A DNA stretch of 64,000 nucleotides from NIOZ-UU13 sp964653075 (GTDB lineage: Bacteria; Planctomycetota; Phycisphaerae; Sedimentisphaerales; Anaerobacaceae). How positions within the stretch are numbered: position 1 is the stretch's first letter; the number at the start of each line of letters is the position of its first letter. The notes under the pieces were generated by a model that had not been told where the DNA came from, made no database searches, and saw nothing but the letters and a program-made list of their open reading frames with translations. Shown here piece by piece: positions 1 through 9,035 of this stretch. The stretch covers positions 1 to 64,000 of the forward strand of contig CAZZAX010000005.1 in assembly GCA_964653075.1 (NCBI GenBank), in the 5' to 3' direction. The position numbers and the translations under genes are program-made.

Positions 1-595
1 TTTTATTGTTATATTTACTTGTAAAATAGGTACTTAGGTTCATTTCTGGCCTTTCAGGGATTGGGTTTGCATTGGGTTTGATTTGGGTTTGATTGGGTTT
101 GTTTTTGACTTTTGTCAGACTGGCATAAATTGTATAAATCATTGTTGTAAATAAGCTTGCGTTCATTTGGACAATTGGTGAATTGGGTTTGTTCGTTAAA
201 ACAGAAGACAGGATACTGAAGACAGAATGACAGACGATACCCGCCTTGGCGGGCACAAGCTTAAGATGGACGATTGACGATTCATAATAGACGCAAGACT
301 AAATACTTACTGGATCCCCGATTACGACCTTCGGGGACAAGCTTGGGCCTGCCGACCCCGGGGACGAAAAAAGTAGTCCCTCTATAATTAGACGTACCTG
401 CGTGTTTGATACGAAAATTCGGGGATTTTGTGAGGGGTGAATCAGGCTAAGTGCTTATAAGGAAACGAATAAAAATTTTTTTAGAAAAATTGAAATTTGT
501 CAAAAATTACCAGCGTTTTTTGTCGAAAATTGGGCGATTTTCGCTATCAATTGAAGGAATAAGAATCTAAATCTCAATAATCAATTGAAATTTTC
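1..595. other. Gene-free left edge
   Basis: No credible coding region is seen on either strand. The stretch is AT-rich, with GC-rich patches around 240-380 that look like decayed repeat sequence. The TTGGGTTTG array near its left end is listed separately. Confidence 0.6.
61..191. repeat. Imperfect TTGGGTTTG tandem repeat
   Basis: TTGGGTTTG occurs at 61-69, 72-80, 83-91 and 93-101, with an outlying copy at 183-191. The period is about 10-11 bases, roughly one helical turn. It looks like a small simple-sequence expansion; no function is apparent. Confidence 0.8.
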
Positions 596-625
596 TTGCC
601 TTTTCCTGCCTGTGCAGGTTATAAT
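596..625 (+). promoter_or_regulatory. Putative sigma-70 promoter and long leader of the pseudopilin gene
   Basis: TTGCCT (596-601) and TATAAT (620-625) are 18 bases apart. The next plus-strand gene starts at 875, so a transcript would have a leader of about 240 bases. That leader contains an AT-rich inverted repeat at 731-761 followed by an A-rich run, which could be an attenuator or just low-complexity sequence. The -10 is perfect and the -35 weak. Confidence 0.45.
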
Positions 626-874
626 GGACGCTGGCTTGCTTAGCGAGTATGCAAACCCCTGATTTACACCGATTTTCTAACATGGCCGGCCTTTGGCGGT
701 GAAAAAGCAACTGTGGATTTGCAGCCGGAGTTATTTTTTGAGAATTTTTTCAAAAAAATAAAAAAAACAATCAACATTTATGGTGTGTGTATCGCTATAT
801 ATTATAAGAACAGGCGCATCTTTTTTTGAAAAGTTATCTGGTAAATGGCTCTTTACCTGATGAGGTAGGGCGTT

Positions 875-1927
875 ATGATGCGCGGAATGAGAGGTATTAC
901 GCGTTTGGGAATGCGGATTTCCCATCGGCAAAACATCGGACTGCCCCCAGGGTCCGATGGAGGAAGTTTTTCTAACCTCACAGACGCTGCCCCGCTAATA
1001 AAAAGAATTACCAATTGTAAAACGGGAAGGTTTCTGCGAAAGGAGTCCTCAAGACTAACCTGCCCCAGGATAAGAAATTTTTCCAATGGGGCGGGATTTA
1101 CCCTCATAGAGCTTCTGGTTGTGATTTCGATAATAGCGCTGCTGATAGCGATATTGCTGCCCGCACTGCAAAAGGTCCGAAAGCAGGCTCGGGCGGTTGT
1201 ATGTCAGATTAACCTGAAGCAGTGGGGCTCGATACTGGCTTTATATACCCAGGATAGCCAGGGACGTCTCCCAAAAGGATACGGAGATACCTTTTGGTTT
1301 ATGCGCGGCTCGGCCCTCAGCAACGACGATCCGAACAAACCAAGCGTATTTCAAGACATAAATGCCGAAGGGATAGCCTGCTGCCCCATGGCCGCCAGGC
1401 CTCTTCATGATGATGACGCGTCGGGAACTTTTAAGGCCAGCGGGCCTTCTTCTTCGGAGTACTGGATAACGGGTAAACCCGGTTCAACGTTCAAAGCCTG
1501 GGAGATTACGACCCCGCTTCCGCGGTTTCGCGGCAGCTATGGATTCAACCTCTCGTTATTGGCTGTCCGTTTTGATCTTTCTACTTCCCTGCACTACCGC
1601 AACCGGCGGCCCGGCCTTGATATTTACCCTCTTAGGGGCAGGGCCAAAATCCCCGCATTCCTCGATTGTGCAGTTCCTGGGAATCCCTTTTGGGAGTTCT
1701 GCTTTCCGCCAGAGGACGAGCAATCAGGATGGGGCTTTTTAATAAACCGGCATAACGAGCACATAAACTGCCTCTTTCTGGACTGGTCGGTCCGTCGGGT
1801 TGGACTCAAAGAGCTTTGGACGCTCAAGTGGAACCTTCAGTTCGACACGGCAGGCCCATGGACCAGGGCCGGCGGCGCCATGCCCGAAGACTGGCCCGAA
1901 TGGATGAGAGGATTCAAGGATTATTAG
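875..1927 (+). CDS. Type II secretion/type IV pilin-like major pseudopilin with extended leader
   Basis: The protein has the prepilin cleavage signature, GAG followed by FTLIELLVVISIIALLIAIL, and a C-terminal block (RHNEHINCLFLDWSVRRVG, then LWTLKW and a WPEWMRGF end) typical of the very expanded Planctomycetota pseudopilin family. Such proteins are cleaved by a prepilin peptidase after the Gly and build a periplasmic pseudopilus or surface filament. Length is 350 residues. The odd point is the leader: from the ATG at 875, with a GAGGTAGGG stretch upstream, 72 residues precede the cleavage site, against about 5-25 in usual pseudopilins. No in-frame ATG, GTG or TTG lies close to the helix, so a long leader is the simplest reading. 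No other secretion gene is adjacent. Confidence 0.85.
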   Translation: MMRGMRGITRLGMRISHRQNIGLPPGSDGGSFSNLTDAAPLIKRITNCKTGRFLRKESSRLTCPRIRNFSNGAGFTLIELLVVISIIALLIAILLPALQKVRKQARAVVCQINLKQWGSILALYTQDSQGRLPKGYGDTFWFMRGSALSNDDPNKPSVFQDINAEGIACCPMAARPLHDDDASGTFKASGPSSSEYWITGKPGSTFKAWEITTPLPRFRGSYGFNLSLLAVRFDLSTSLHYRNRRPGLDIYPLRGRAKIPAFLDCAVPGNPFWEFCFPPEDEQSGWGFLINRHNEHINCLFLDWSVRRVGLKELWTLKWNLQFDTAGPWTRAGGAMPEDWPEWMRGFKDY

Positions 1928-2276
1928 ATCAATAATCGAAAAGACAAAACGTAATGTAAAAAGGAAAAAGGACTTACGCTGTTGGAAATAAAGATTCCTG
2001 ATTTGATAAAGCTCAAGGTACCCTGTGAGAAATAAACTTTATAACGGGATGGACTTAACGCTTATATAGTTTCTTGAGAAGAATATGACGCGGCCAATAT
2101 AAGTTGGCCCGATAGAGATATTAACGCGGAAAAGCAGTTGAAACGTTGGCGCAGAAGGACTGCGCGCGAAAAGGGATGAGATATGCCGGTTAAGTTTGAG
2201 CGATTATTGTAATAAACGGATGTCGACGGACGGCGCCGGCGGTATGGCCAGGCCATAAATTGAAAGGAGTCCTGAA
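1928..2276. other. Intergenic region with one possible coding remnant
   Basis: There is no intact gene. On the plus strand, 2078-2179 reads as an open stretch of 33 codons without a start, ending INAEKQLKRWRRRTAREKG and a stop, reminiscent of the C-terminus of small GIY-YIG endonuclease-like proteins. The match is from memory and weak. A good ribosome-binding site (GAAAGGAGT) for the next gene closes the region. Confidence 0.35.
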
Positions 2277-3329
2277 ATGCCAGATGAATATCATGCTTTG
2301 AGAATCATACTATTTGCGGCACTGCTGACGGCAATCGTGGCCGGGGAGATGGATTCCACCGAATCCGCCCTGACCGGGCAAACACTTAAGGCCATCGAGG
2401 ACTGCATGGCCCGCTCGCCAGCTCCGTGGCCGGATGAATGGCAGCAGGAGTATTTAGAGACAATTCAAAAAGCGGTTGAAGAGCATCGGGATGCTGGGCA
2501 TTATGCTTTGCGATTAGAGATTCTGCGCAAGGGATTCGCACCCTGCTGGGAGGGCCTTACGAAGAACAAGGACAGGCCCTTGTTCGAGGTATATCGCTGC
2601 CGTATGCGGTGGTATGTCGAGCACCTTATGGGAACGGAGTTTCCTTCTGAGGACGAAAGACAGAAGCTCCGCAATCAATTCACGGACATCTGGGACTACG
2701 CGGCAGGCTCGCTGTTGAAGCATTTTCCATTTCTCGATGCAAACGCAATGGAGGCGGCCAAAGCGGATGATCTAAGTATCTGCTATGGCAAGATAGATGC
2801 GCCCCTTATGCCCGTTTACCTGCGGCCGATACGTGAAGAACAAGTGGGGCAAATCAAGCAGCGCTGGGACGAACTTCGTTATGCGCGTGTCGATTTGTGG
2901 CGCCAACTCGGCAGCGGCTCAACAACGTCATCCGAGAACGGTGACGCGCCGTCACCTAACCCGGAGCGTGATTACGAACTGGCGAAAGAAAGCCTGTCAC
3001 AGTTATTAGGGCTGGTCTGGAAGGTCGTCCCTAAACGACCCGACTATTACTTAGAGGCAATGGAGAACCGGATCAGGGTGATGAAACGCCGCGTTCAGGT
3101 GAAGCGCGAGGCCCGGAGCGACCAGCAGCGCCTGGAAAAGGAGCGTTCGAGACAACTGCTTCAGGTCGAACATATCAGTTTTCTGTTGGCGGCCCTGTTA
3201 GAGACGCCGGTGTGCCTTGAGGGGGCTCCATCCATTATTACGCAAGAGCAAATACCTTTAGAACGGCAGGAAAAAAGTGAGAAAGGAGGTGGTGATGATG
3301 AGCTAAAGAACGTATCAAAGAAAAAGTAA
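2277..3329 (+). CDS. Unassigned secreted or membrane-anchored protein, 350 residues
   Basis: The ATG at 2277 follows GAAAGGAGT at ideal spacing. An N-terminal hydrophobic segment (RIILFAALLTAIVAG, residues 9-23) suggests a signal peptide or anchor. The rest is helical and charged, with many Trp, Arg and Glu and no recognised catalytic motif. The C-terminus is lysine-rich, ending SKKK. It is the first of three same-strand genes (2277-6339) whose middle and last products also carry export signals, so they may act together in the envelope. Family not recognised; function unknown. Confidence 0.7.
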   Translation: MPDEYHALRIILFAALLTAIVAGEMDSTESALTGQTLKAIEDCMARSPAPWPDEWQQEYLETIQKAVEEHRDAGHYALRLEILRKGFAPCWEGLTKNKDRPLFEVYRCRMRWYVEHLMGTEFPSEDERQKLRNQFTDIWDYAAGSLLKHFPFLDANAMEAAKADDLSICYGKIDAPLMPVYLRPIREEQVGQIKQRWDELRYARVDLWRQLGSGSTTSSENGDAPSPNPERDYELAKESLSQLLGLVWKVVPKRPDYYLEAMENRIRVMKRRVQVKREARSDQQRLEKERSRQLLQVEHISFLLAALLETPVCLEGAPSIITQEQIPLERQEKSEKGGGDDELKNVSKKK

Positions 3330-3375
3330 AGGGATTAATTTTTTAAATGACTAAGAAAAGAAAGGAATTGTTACC

Positions 3376-3921
3376 ATGAAATCAAGAATTTTTTATGCAA
3401 GTCTGATAATGATGCTCCTATTCTCGACAGCGGCATTCAGTGAGGTGCTAAATGACGAAGACGGTTGCGGGGACTCTGCCAGCGCAGATGCCTCGGCTTC
3501 GGGCAGCACCAATTATAAAGAGGACAGCGAATCAGGATGGTACTGGGAATATACCACCGTAGGTGGTCCCTGCAATTGGAGCTATAGTATCTGCGCAAAT
3601 GCAGATGCCGAAGCACTTCTAAAATTGGATAAGTGGGCGTCTGCAACCGCCGTTGGACAGGCCGAGATAAGCGGTGCAGCAAGCGATAGCGCATATGTGT
3701 CATCTTCCGTCTCCGGTACCGGAGAGTATGATGGTCAATACATAGATGATCCCCAAGATGAGGACAGCGATTCTAACTCTGGCGGGGCTTGCTTAAGTGC
3801 TTACCAAGGCATCTGTATTGATGTGGATGCCCTTGCAGTAGCTGAGATAGAAGAAGGTAGCGACTGCTGGGCAGATGCCGAAGCAGAGGCCTATGGTAGT
3901 GTCAGTTTGTCTGAAAACTAA
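3376..3921 (+). CDS. Small secreted, strongly acidic Ser/Ala-rich protein
   Basis: The ATG at 3376 is preceded by GAAAGGAATTGTTACC. A clear signal peptide is present (KSR, then a hydrophobic core FYASLIMMLLFSTAAFS, with likely cleavage after AFS near residue 22). The mature protein of about 159 residues is rich in Asp, Glu, Ser and Ala and has at least six Cys in short GGPC, SIC, GGAC and SDCW contexts, so disulfides in the periplasm or outside are plausible. Repeated ADAEA-like strings suggest a repetitive beta or surface protein. It lies 46 bases after the previous gene and about 126 before the next. Family not recognised. Confidence 0.7.
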   Translation: MKSRIFYASLIMMLLFSTAAFSEVLNDEDGCGDSASADASASGSTNYKEDSESGWYWEYTTVGGPCNWSYSICANADAEALLKLDKWASATAVGQAEISGAASDSAYVSSSVSGTGEYDGQYIDDPQDEDSDSNSGGACLSAYQGICIDVDALAVAEIEEGSDCWADAEAEAYGSVSLSEN

Positions 3922-4047
3922 AAAAGGATGTCTTTTCCGGTTCTTATGTTTGGCGGCAACAGGCTTGTTATGACAGGCTGCCGTGACGGGACGGACAATT
4001 GTTTTACCTGCTGTTTGTAATGGATTTTTTTGAAAGGACAGTGGCTT

Positions 4048-6339
4048 ATGTTAGAAGATAGCGAATATCGAATGTTGATAAAGTATAAAGCCAGGAGCAT
4101 CTTAATAAAGCTATGGCTTGTCCTTACAACCCTGGGTAAAGTTACTGTCCTGCTTATTTTGGTTTCATGTCCCGGTCCCATGCGCGCCGATAATGTGAAC
4201 GGAATCGGCTTGCGCCTGTTAGAGTTCACATCGGAGTTTTATATGCCCATGGGCCGGGGCATTTTTAAAGGACTTATGGTTTCCGACGGCTTTCACTATC
4301 GCGTCGCCATCTACTGGATTGAGCCTGCTGTCTATCACGACAACACGTTCTTTCTGGGCTACAGTGATTTCATCTTCAATGACGATGTAGCGCACTATTG
4401 GATATACGGGGTATCACAGCCCGGTACATTTGACTTATCCGGCAAAGATGGCAATCCGCTGCTGCCCAAGGACGTTTCGGTCGAGTCGGTCGCCCGCTCG
4501 GCGCTGGCCATTGCGAGCCGGATAAGGTCTGAGCCTCGCAATGAGAATGCCCCCCTGGAGGTCAGCAGGTTTTTCCGGCAAAGTCGGGATAAGGCGGATT
4601 ACTCGTACGAAGTGCCTTCGGAGCAGACAAATAATGACCGAACATCCGGCAGCAATGCCTCGGATGAGCAGATATTGAATGACCTTCCCTACGGAAGGAA
4701 GTATTCGAAGCAAATGCAAAGCGACGGCGCCTTAGTCTGGCGTGCTCAAAGGGTCCTGGACGGCCCGCATGTCGCCAGGGTGACCGTCAAGCCTGTTTCA
4801 GGTATGCAAACAAATGATACCGTCAGCGTGTTCGAGCCTGAGACTTTGGGGCAGTGGACACTCATACCGGAACCATACAGGGCCTATTGGTCCTTTGAGC
4901 GGGAGTATTCAAAGCTGAAGGACTTACCAGATAGTAGTGCTTCCGGTCTCGATCTTTACGATAAGATAGAATTCTATCTGAAAAATAACGAGTTTCCGGC
5001 CAATGTATGTATGTTCTTGAATCAACTGTGGTTCAAGACGGCTCTATTGACCGGTGATATAAATCTTGTTTCCAACTCGGCGCAGGCAGTTATCGAAAGG
5101 CTCTGCAAAGAAGATTCAGTCGGCAATCATCAGGGTCTTCTGGAACTGGCTCGAATAGCCGAACAAATCCGCAAAAAATATCCGCAGCAAGCCGATGAGA
5201 TAGTTCGACCGCTCGTCGGCCAGATGGTTAAAAGGATCGGTTCTGATGTGTCAAGCGTTGATAAGCTCATGACAACAATCGATAATAACAAGTGGTTTTG
5301 GTATGGAACACTGCTGGCTGAAGAGATCCGCAGCCAGGCTCAGGTGGAGGAGAATATCGCCGAAAAGTTGGATGCCAGACTCGAGGCAGCTCGTCTTGCT
5401 AGAGAGAAACCGCCCACCGATCCTATCGAATCGAGCGCGAGCGTGAAGCAGTACATGGCACTGCTCGATTCCAATCCTCCCGAGGGCACGCTGACCCTGG
5501 ACGATGTCCGCGAAATTCTGGAAAAAGGGCTCGCAAAACCCTGCGCGGACGCCAATATTGAGCTAAAACATAAGATTATAGAGGATGTTATTCGTTCGAT
5601 TCGAATGATTGCCGGGGAGGGGCCTTTCCGAGGCGACCGGGCCAAACTCATCGAATCTATTACGCAATTCTCAGGTCTCTATCTTGTGGTCTTTAAGTAT
5701 AAAGAGCCGATAGATACGGTCCTTGCCACCTTTTTGGCCCTGTCTTTTTGCGATACATCGACACCTGAGAACCATGATGTATTATTTTCTCAGATTAGCA
5801 AGCTCTGTGCAGAATTCCAATCTCTGACCAACAGGATACTGGACGAGCGGGGACTTGGCACGCTGGTTGAGCCCAACGATGTAGAGCGCGTGTTCAGTAT
5901 GTACAAGAGAATATTCCGCCGGAATATTAATAATCCTCTTTGGCCGGCGTTCAAGTTCCCCTTGACGGCTAATGAACAAACACGCTTAAGAAACAAGCTG
6001 AAGCTGCGTTTTATGCAACTGGAGCCGTTATTCGACGAGATGTCCCTTAAGGTCAAGTATGGAGGCGAAGACAAGAGGCTCAAAGACAAGACTGTATATG
6101 AGATTTCCCGTGCCGCACAGGTGCTTCTCCCGGAGGCTGCCTTTCTCCGCAGGCCCCCCTATCCCGGCGTTTCGTGCCGGTACCGGGGTAAATATGGATT
6201 TGCAGCGGTCATAAAAGGCCCATTCTATATAGAAGGCGAGCGGCCTAAGGAGAAATTCAAGGCAATGAAGTATTTCCACCTGGGACACAGACTTGAGGAT
6301 ATCGTTAAGCGAGAAAGAAAGCTGTCAGGCTTTAAATAA
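4048..6339 (+). CDS. Large unassigned exported protein, about 763 residues
   Basis: An in-frame TTG exists at 4030, but the ATG at 4048 with GAAAGGA ten bases upstream is the better start. Residues about 16-45 form a basic stretch followed by a hydrophobic segment ending VLLILVSCPGPMRADN, a signal peptide or uncleaved anchor. The following 140 residues are rich in aromatic residues and probably form a beta domain; the remainder is a long helical region. No enzymatic motif was recognised. Third gene of a possible operon with the secreted proteins at 2277 and 3376. Confidence 0.7.
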   Translation: MLEDSEYRMLIKYKARSILIKLWLVLTTLGKVTVLLILVSCPGPMRADNVNGIGLRLLEFTSEFYMPMGRGIFKGLMVSDGFHYRVAIYWIEPAVYHDNTFFLGYSDFIFNDDVAHYWIYGVSQPGTFDLSGKDGNPLLPKDVSVESVARSALAIASRIRSEPRNENAPLEVSRFFRQSRDKADYSYEVPSEQTNNDRTSGSNASDEQILNDLPYGRKYSKQMQSDGALVWRAQRVLDGPHVARVTVKPVSGMQTNDTVSVFEPETLGQWTLIPEPYRAYWSFEREYSKLKDLPDSSASGLDLYDKIEFYLKNNEFPANVCMFLNQLWFKTALLTGDINLVSNSAQAVIERLCKEDSVGNHQGLLELARIAEQIRKKYPQQADEIVRPLVGQMVKRIGSDVSSVDKLMTTIDNNKWFWYGTLLAEEIRSQAQVEENIAEKLDARLEAARLAREKPPTDPIESSASVKQYMALLDSNPPEGTLTLDDVREILEKGLAKPCADANIELKHKIIEDVIRSIRMIAGEGPFRGDRAKLIESITQFSGLYLVVFKYKEPIDTVLATFLALSFCDTSTPENHDVLFSQISKLCAEFQSLTNRILDERGLGTLVEPNDVERVFSMYKRIFRRNINNPLWPAFKFPLTANEQTRLRNKLKLRFMQLEPLFDEMSLKVKYGGEDKRLKDKTVYEISRAAQVLLPEAAFLRRPPYPGVSCRYRGKYGFAAVIKGPFYIEGERPKEKFKAMKYFHLGHRLEDIVKRERKLSGFK

Positions 6340-6504
6340 AAAAAGCCCCGTGTCGGCCTGCGGTCGGAAATTCGAAATATGAATCCTTCGACTCCTTCGA
6401 TAGAACTCAGGACATGCCCTTCGACAGGCTCAGGGCAGACTTGCTCAGGGCAGGCTACGCTCAGGACTTACGCTTTGCTTCGTTAAGAGATGGCGAGTTA
6501 TGTA

Positions 6505-6871
6505 GCATTTCTACCAGAGGCCAGCATGAGCATCGTACAGTATCACGCAGGCACGAATCCCCCGACAGAAAAGCAAGTGAGCACGAAACTTAGTTTTGAG
6601 TTTTGAGTGTTTAGTTTTGAGTTTATCCCCCAACAGGAAATCAAGAGAGCACTAATCCCCGGCCCCCTGTTGTTGGCTAAGGTAGTGGTTCTTCCCCTGT
6701 TGCGCGTCAAGGGAGCAGTTCTCGGGGATAAACTCAGGGTAAACTCCAAAGCAAGTAAGCACACACCCCCCTGTCGCGAGTCAGGTGAGCAGCACCCGGG
6801 GACAAGCCCCTAAGGGGCAAGCTCCGGGTAAATTCTTGAGTGATTAAAACTGGTGCGAACCGAAGGTAGAA
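6505..6871. repeat. Intergenic repeat module, copy A
   Basis: Begins GCATTTCTACCAGAGGCCAG and ends near GGTGCGAACCGAAGGTAGAA. The same ordered blocks recur in shorter form at 7048-7218: GCATTTCTAC, GGCCAGCATGAGCATC, GCAAGTGAGC/GCAAGTAAGC, GGATAAACTC and GTGATTAAAA. Copy A has extra internal sequence, including simple repeats. No transposase or terminal inverted repeats are seen. Confidence 0.7.
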
Positions 6872-7047
6872 AATAGAGAAGTTAGAATGTAGAATTGCGA
6901 ATTTAGAATTATTAGTTGGTGGAGCAAGACACCACCCTTCAATTTTAGCCACGCCCAAACGAGTTTGAGCGTGCCACCCTTTAGAATGATTATACCTATG
7001 GCACAGGTTGATTATGGATTATTGATTATTTGGATTGAGATTATATC

Positions 7048-7218
7048 GCATTTCTACTGAAGGCCAGCATGAGCATCATACAATCACGCAGACGCGAAGC
7101 CCCCGACCCCCGGTAGAAGAGCAAGTAAGCTAACACCGAGGATAAACTCCAAAGCAAGTGAGCTAAATCGAGGGTAAACTCAGGAGTGATTAAAATTAGT
7201 GCGAACGGAAGGCAGAAA
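7048..7218. repeat. Intergenic repeat module, copy B
   Basis: Shorter copy of the 6505-6871 module with the same block order, from GCATTTCTACTGAAGGCCAG to GCGAACGGAAGGCAGAAA. It directly precedes the peptidase remnant. Confidence 0.7.
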
Positions 7219-7281
7219 TGCAGTAATATTGACTATTGATTATTTGGGTTTAGCCCTTCGTCTGAAGCTCAGGGTGAAGAA

Positions 7282-7623
7282 TTAAATAGCATTTTTAAGG
7301 ACTCAATTCTTTGCTACGGTGTTTGTATGATAGTTGTTGGTGGAAAGTATTTAGAGGGTGTTGGTGTTGAGCCTGATATCGTGGTGCCTTTTGACATGCG
7401 TTTTGCCGCAGGCAGGGATGTTCAGTTTGAGCGAGCAAAAGACGAGATGGTGAAAGTAATTGAAGCCTCACACTTATCATTGTGGGAAAATCATAAAAGA
7501 GTTACGACTTCGTGTATTAAGGGATTTTTGCTAAAGTGTGTCATTCATGATACACATTGGGTCACACATGACACAGTAAATTCAGAAGTAACAGTAAACA
7601 CAAGAAATTCTTCCAGCTCCTAA
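7282..7623 (+). pseudogene. C-terminal fragment of an S41 (C-terminal processing) peptidase
   Basis: An ATG at 7327 opens 98 codons, but residues 8-36 (YLEGVGVEPDIVVPFDMRFA, then AGRDVQFERA) match the extreme C-terminus of tail-specific S41 peptidases, where the pattern LEGxGVxPD...VP...AAGRDxQLxxA closes the protease domain. The frame stays open upstream to about 7282 without the catalytic Ser/Lys region. Downstream of about 7470 the sequence loses resemblance to the family. Read as a decayed leftover of a gene of more than 400 codons. Confidence 0.7.
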
Positions 7624-7715
7624 CACCTTTTATTATAAGAAGTTATGGTATTTCATTGAGTTTATTACTCTTTGGCACACCTATTGCTCTTAGATGAAGA
7701 GTTGGAGAATGTTTT

Positions 7716-7745
7716 GTGTCGTTTTTGCGCTACGACGTGCGGTAA
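7716..7745 (+). pseudogene. Remnant C-terminus of a third ABC-2 permease paralogue
   Basis: Immediately before the gene at 7761, VSFLRYDVR followed by TAA can be read at 7716-7745. The two intact permeases downstream end FLRYDVR-stop and FMRYDVR-stop. The match is short but the stop and the position fit, so it is most likely the last codons of a deleted upstream paralogue. Confidence 0.55.
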
Positions 7746-7760
7746 GAAAGGAAAGAAACC

Positions 7761-9014
7761 ATGCTTAAGTCAATAATCAGAAAAGAGATGCTTAGTAACC
7801 TTCTCAGCTACAAGTTTTCGATAATAATTATTCTTTCGGCAATATTGATTTTCGTCAGCATATTCGTAATGTATCGCGATTACTGTCTGGCCCTGGAGAA
7901 TTATCAGAGCATACAGTCAATATCTGATTATCCTCGTCCTATCGCAACTATTAGCCCCACACCGTTGGCCATTTTTGCCAGGGGCCTTGAAGAGAATATA
8001 TGTCGATCCCATGAAGGTGACGATGGAGAAATCAAAGTCAGCAGCAAACCGCAGTCGCTGAACAATCTTTTCAAGCTTTTCACAACGCCGGACCTGCTGT
8101 ATATCATCAAGGTCATACTGTCCCTTTGTGCAATGCTCTTTGCTTTTGATATGATTTCAGGCGAAAAAGAAACGGGAACACTCCGACAATCTTTAAGCAA
8201 CAATGTGAAAAGGCCAATTCTGATTATCGGCAAATGGATCGGTGGATTTAACAGCTTTATTTTGCCTTTTTTTATAGCTGTGCTTTTAGGCACAATTCTC
8301 TTGACCATATCATCTATGGTAGATATGAACATAGAAAATTTGGAAAAGCTGGGATTGTTCCTCTTAAGCAGTGTGATCTATTTAGCCATTTTCTTCTCCC
8401 TGGGCTTATTGATTTCCTGCCTCACACACCAATCTTCCTCATCGCTGGTTATTTCTTTATTTGTCTGGACTATTTTTGTATTTCTCATTCCGAATCTTGG
8501 TAATATTCTGGCCCGTCAGCTTGTCCGGATCCCAACGGTCCAGCAGCTTGAATTAAAACGTGAACTCAACCTGTCCAGGCTGAAGTTTGAGATAAATAGG
8601 GCGGATGATTCTCAGCACAGGGAAATCTATAACCGCATTAGGGCAGAAAACGCTAAACATACTGAAGATTACCGAAACCGTTTAAATAGATTGGTGACAG
8701 TATCTCAAAATATCACCCGATTTTCCCCGGCTGCTGCATTCACCTTCCTGACAAGCGACATTGCGGGAACTGGTATGGCAGAAGAACGAAGGTTGAAAAA
8801 GGCGGTTGTGCTATATTTTGATATCCTGGGCGATTGGGATTTAGAAAAATGGAGTCAGCCGGGTTTTAGTTATCAGCGTTTTAGTCATCAGCGCCGTTCA
8901 ATTAAAGAGGTTTTATACCAGGGGGGCCTGGGCAATTGTTTAATTCTCATTTTGTTTAACATACTGTTTTTCGCAGGGGCGTATGTGGCTTTCCTAAGAT
9001 ATGATGTGCGCTAA
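7761..9014 (+). CDS. ABC-2 type transporter permease, first of a pair
   Basis: 417 residues, ATG preceded by AAAGGAAAGAAACC. A cytoplasmic KSIIRKEM start leads into a first membrane helix (about residues 17-38), then an extracytoplasmic domain, a run of helices in the middle (about 115-260), a charged helical loop, and a final helix ending FLRYDVR. The signature DMISGEKETGTLRQSLSN followed by GKWIGG (about residues 133-160) is that of ABC-2/DUF3526-type permeases, which export substrates with a separate ATPase. No ATPase is in the window; it may have been lost with the upstream paralogue. Twenty-one bases separate it from the next permease. Confidence 0.85.
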   Translation: MLKSIIRKEMLSNLLSYKFSIIIILSAILIFVSIFVMYRDYCLALENYQSIQSISDYPRPIATISPTPLAIFARGLEENICRSHEGDDGEIKVSSKPQSLNNLFKLFTTPDLLYIIKVILSLCAMLFAFDMISGEKETGTLRQSLSNNVKRPILIIGKWIGGFNSFILPFFIAVLLGTILLTISSMVDMNIENLEKLGLFLLSSVIYLAIFFSLGLLISCLTHQSSSSLVISLFVWTIFVFLIPNLGNILARQLVRIPTVQQLELKRELNLSRLKFEINRADDSQHREIYNRIRAENAKHTEDYRNRLNRLVTVSQNITRFSPAAAFTFLTSDIAGTGMAEERRLKKAVVLYFDILGDWDLEKWSQPGFSYQRFSHQRRSIKEVLYQGGLGNCLILILFNILFFAGAYVAFLRYDVR

Positions 9015-9035
9015 TTTAATCGAAGGAGAATATCG

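Larger units (their letters stand above)
6340..7281. other. Repeat-rich gene-free region
   Basis: About 940 bases contain no credible gene. Visible classes are degenerate CTTCGACAGGCTCAGGGCA-like units (6377-6475, again near 7254-7278), TTTTGAGTTTTGAGTGTTTA-like simple repeats near 6594-6623, TTAGAATTGCGAATTTAG-like simple repeats near 6885-6921, and a longer duplicated module listed separately. Open frames here are by-products of the repeats. Confidence 0.7.

Noticed and set aside
2078..2179. Possible GIY-YIG endonuclease C-terminal remnant
   Set aside because: Only about 18 residues look alike, no start and no catalytic part; kept as a note in the intergenic entry rather than as a gene.
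6543..6958. Open frames on both strands in the repeat region
   Set aside because: They follow the simple repeats and have no start signals or protein-like sequence.
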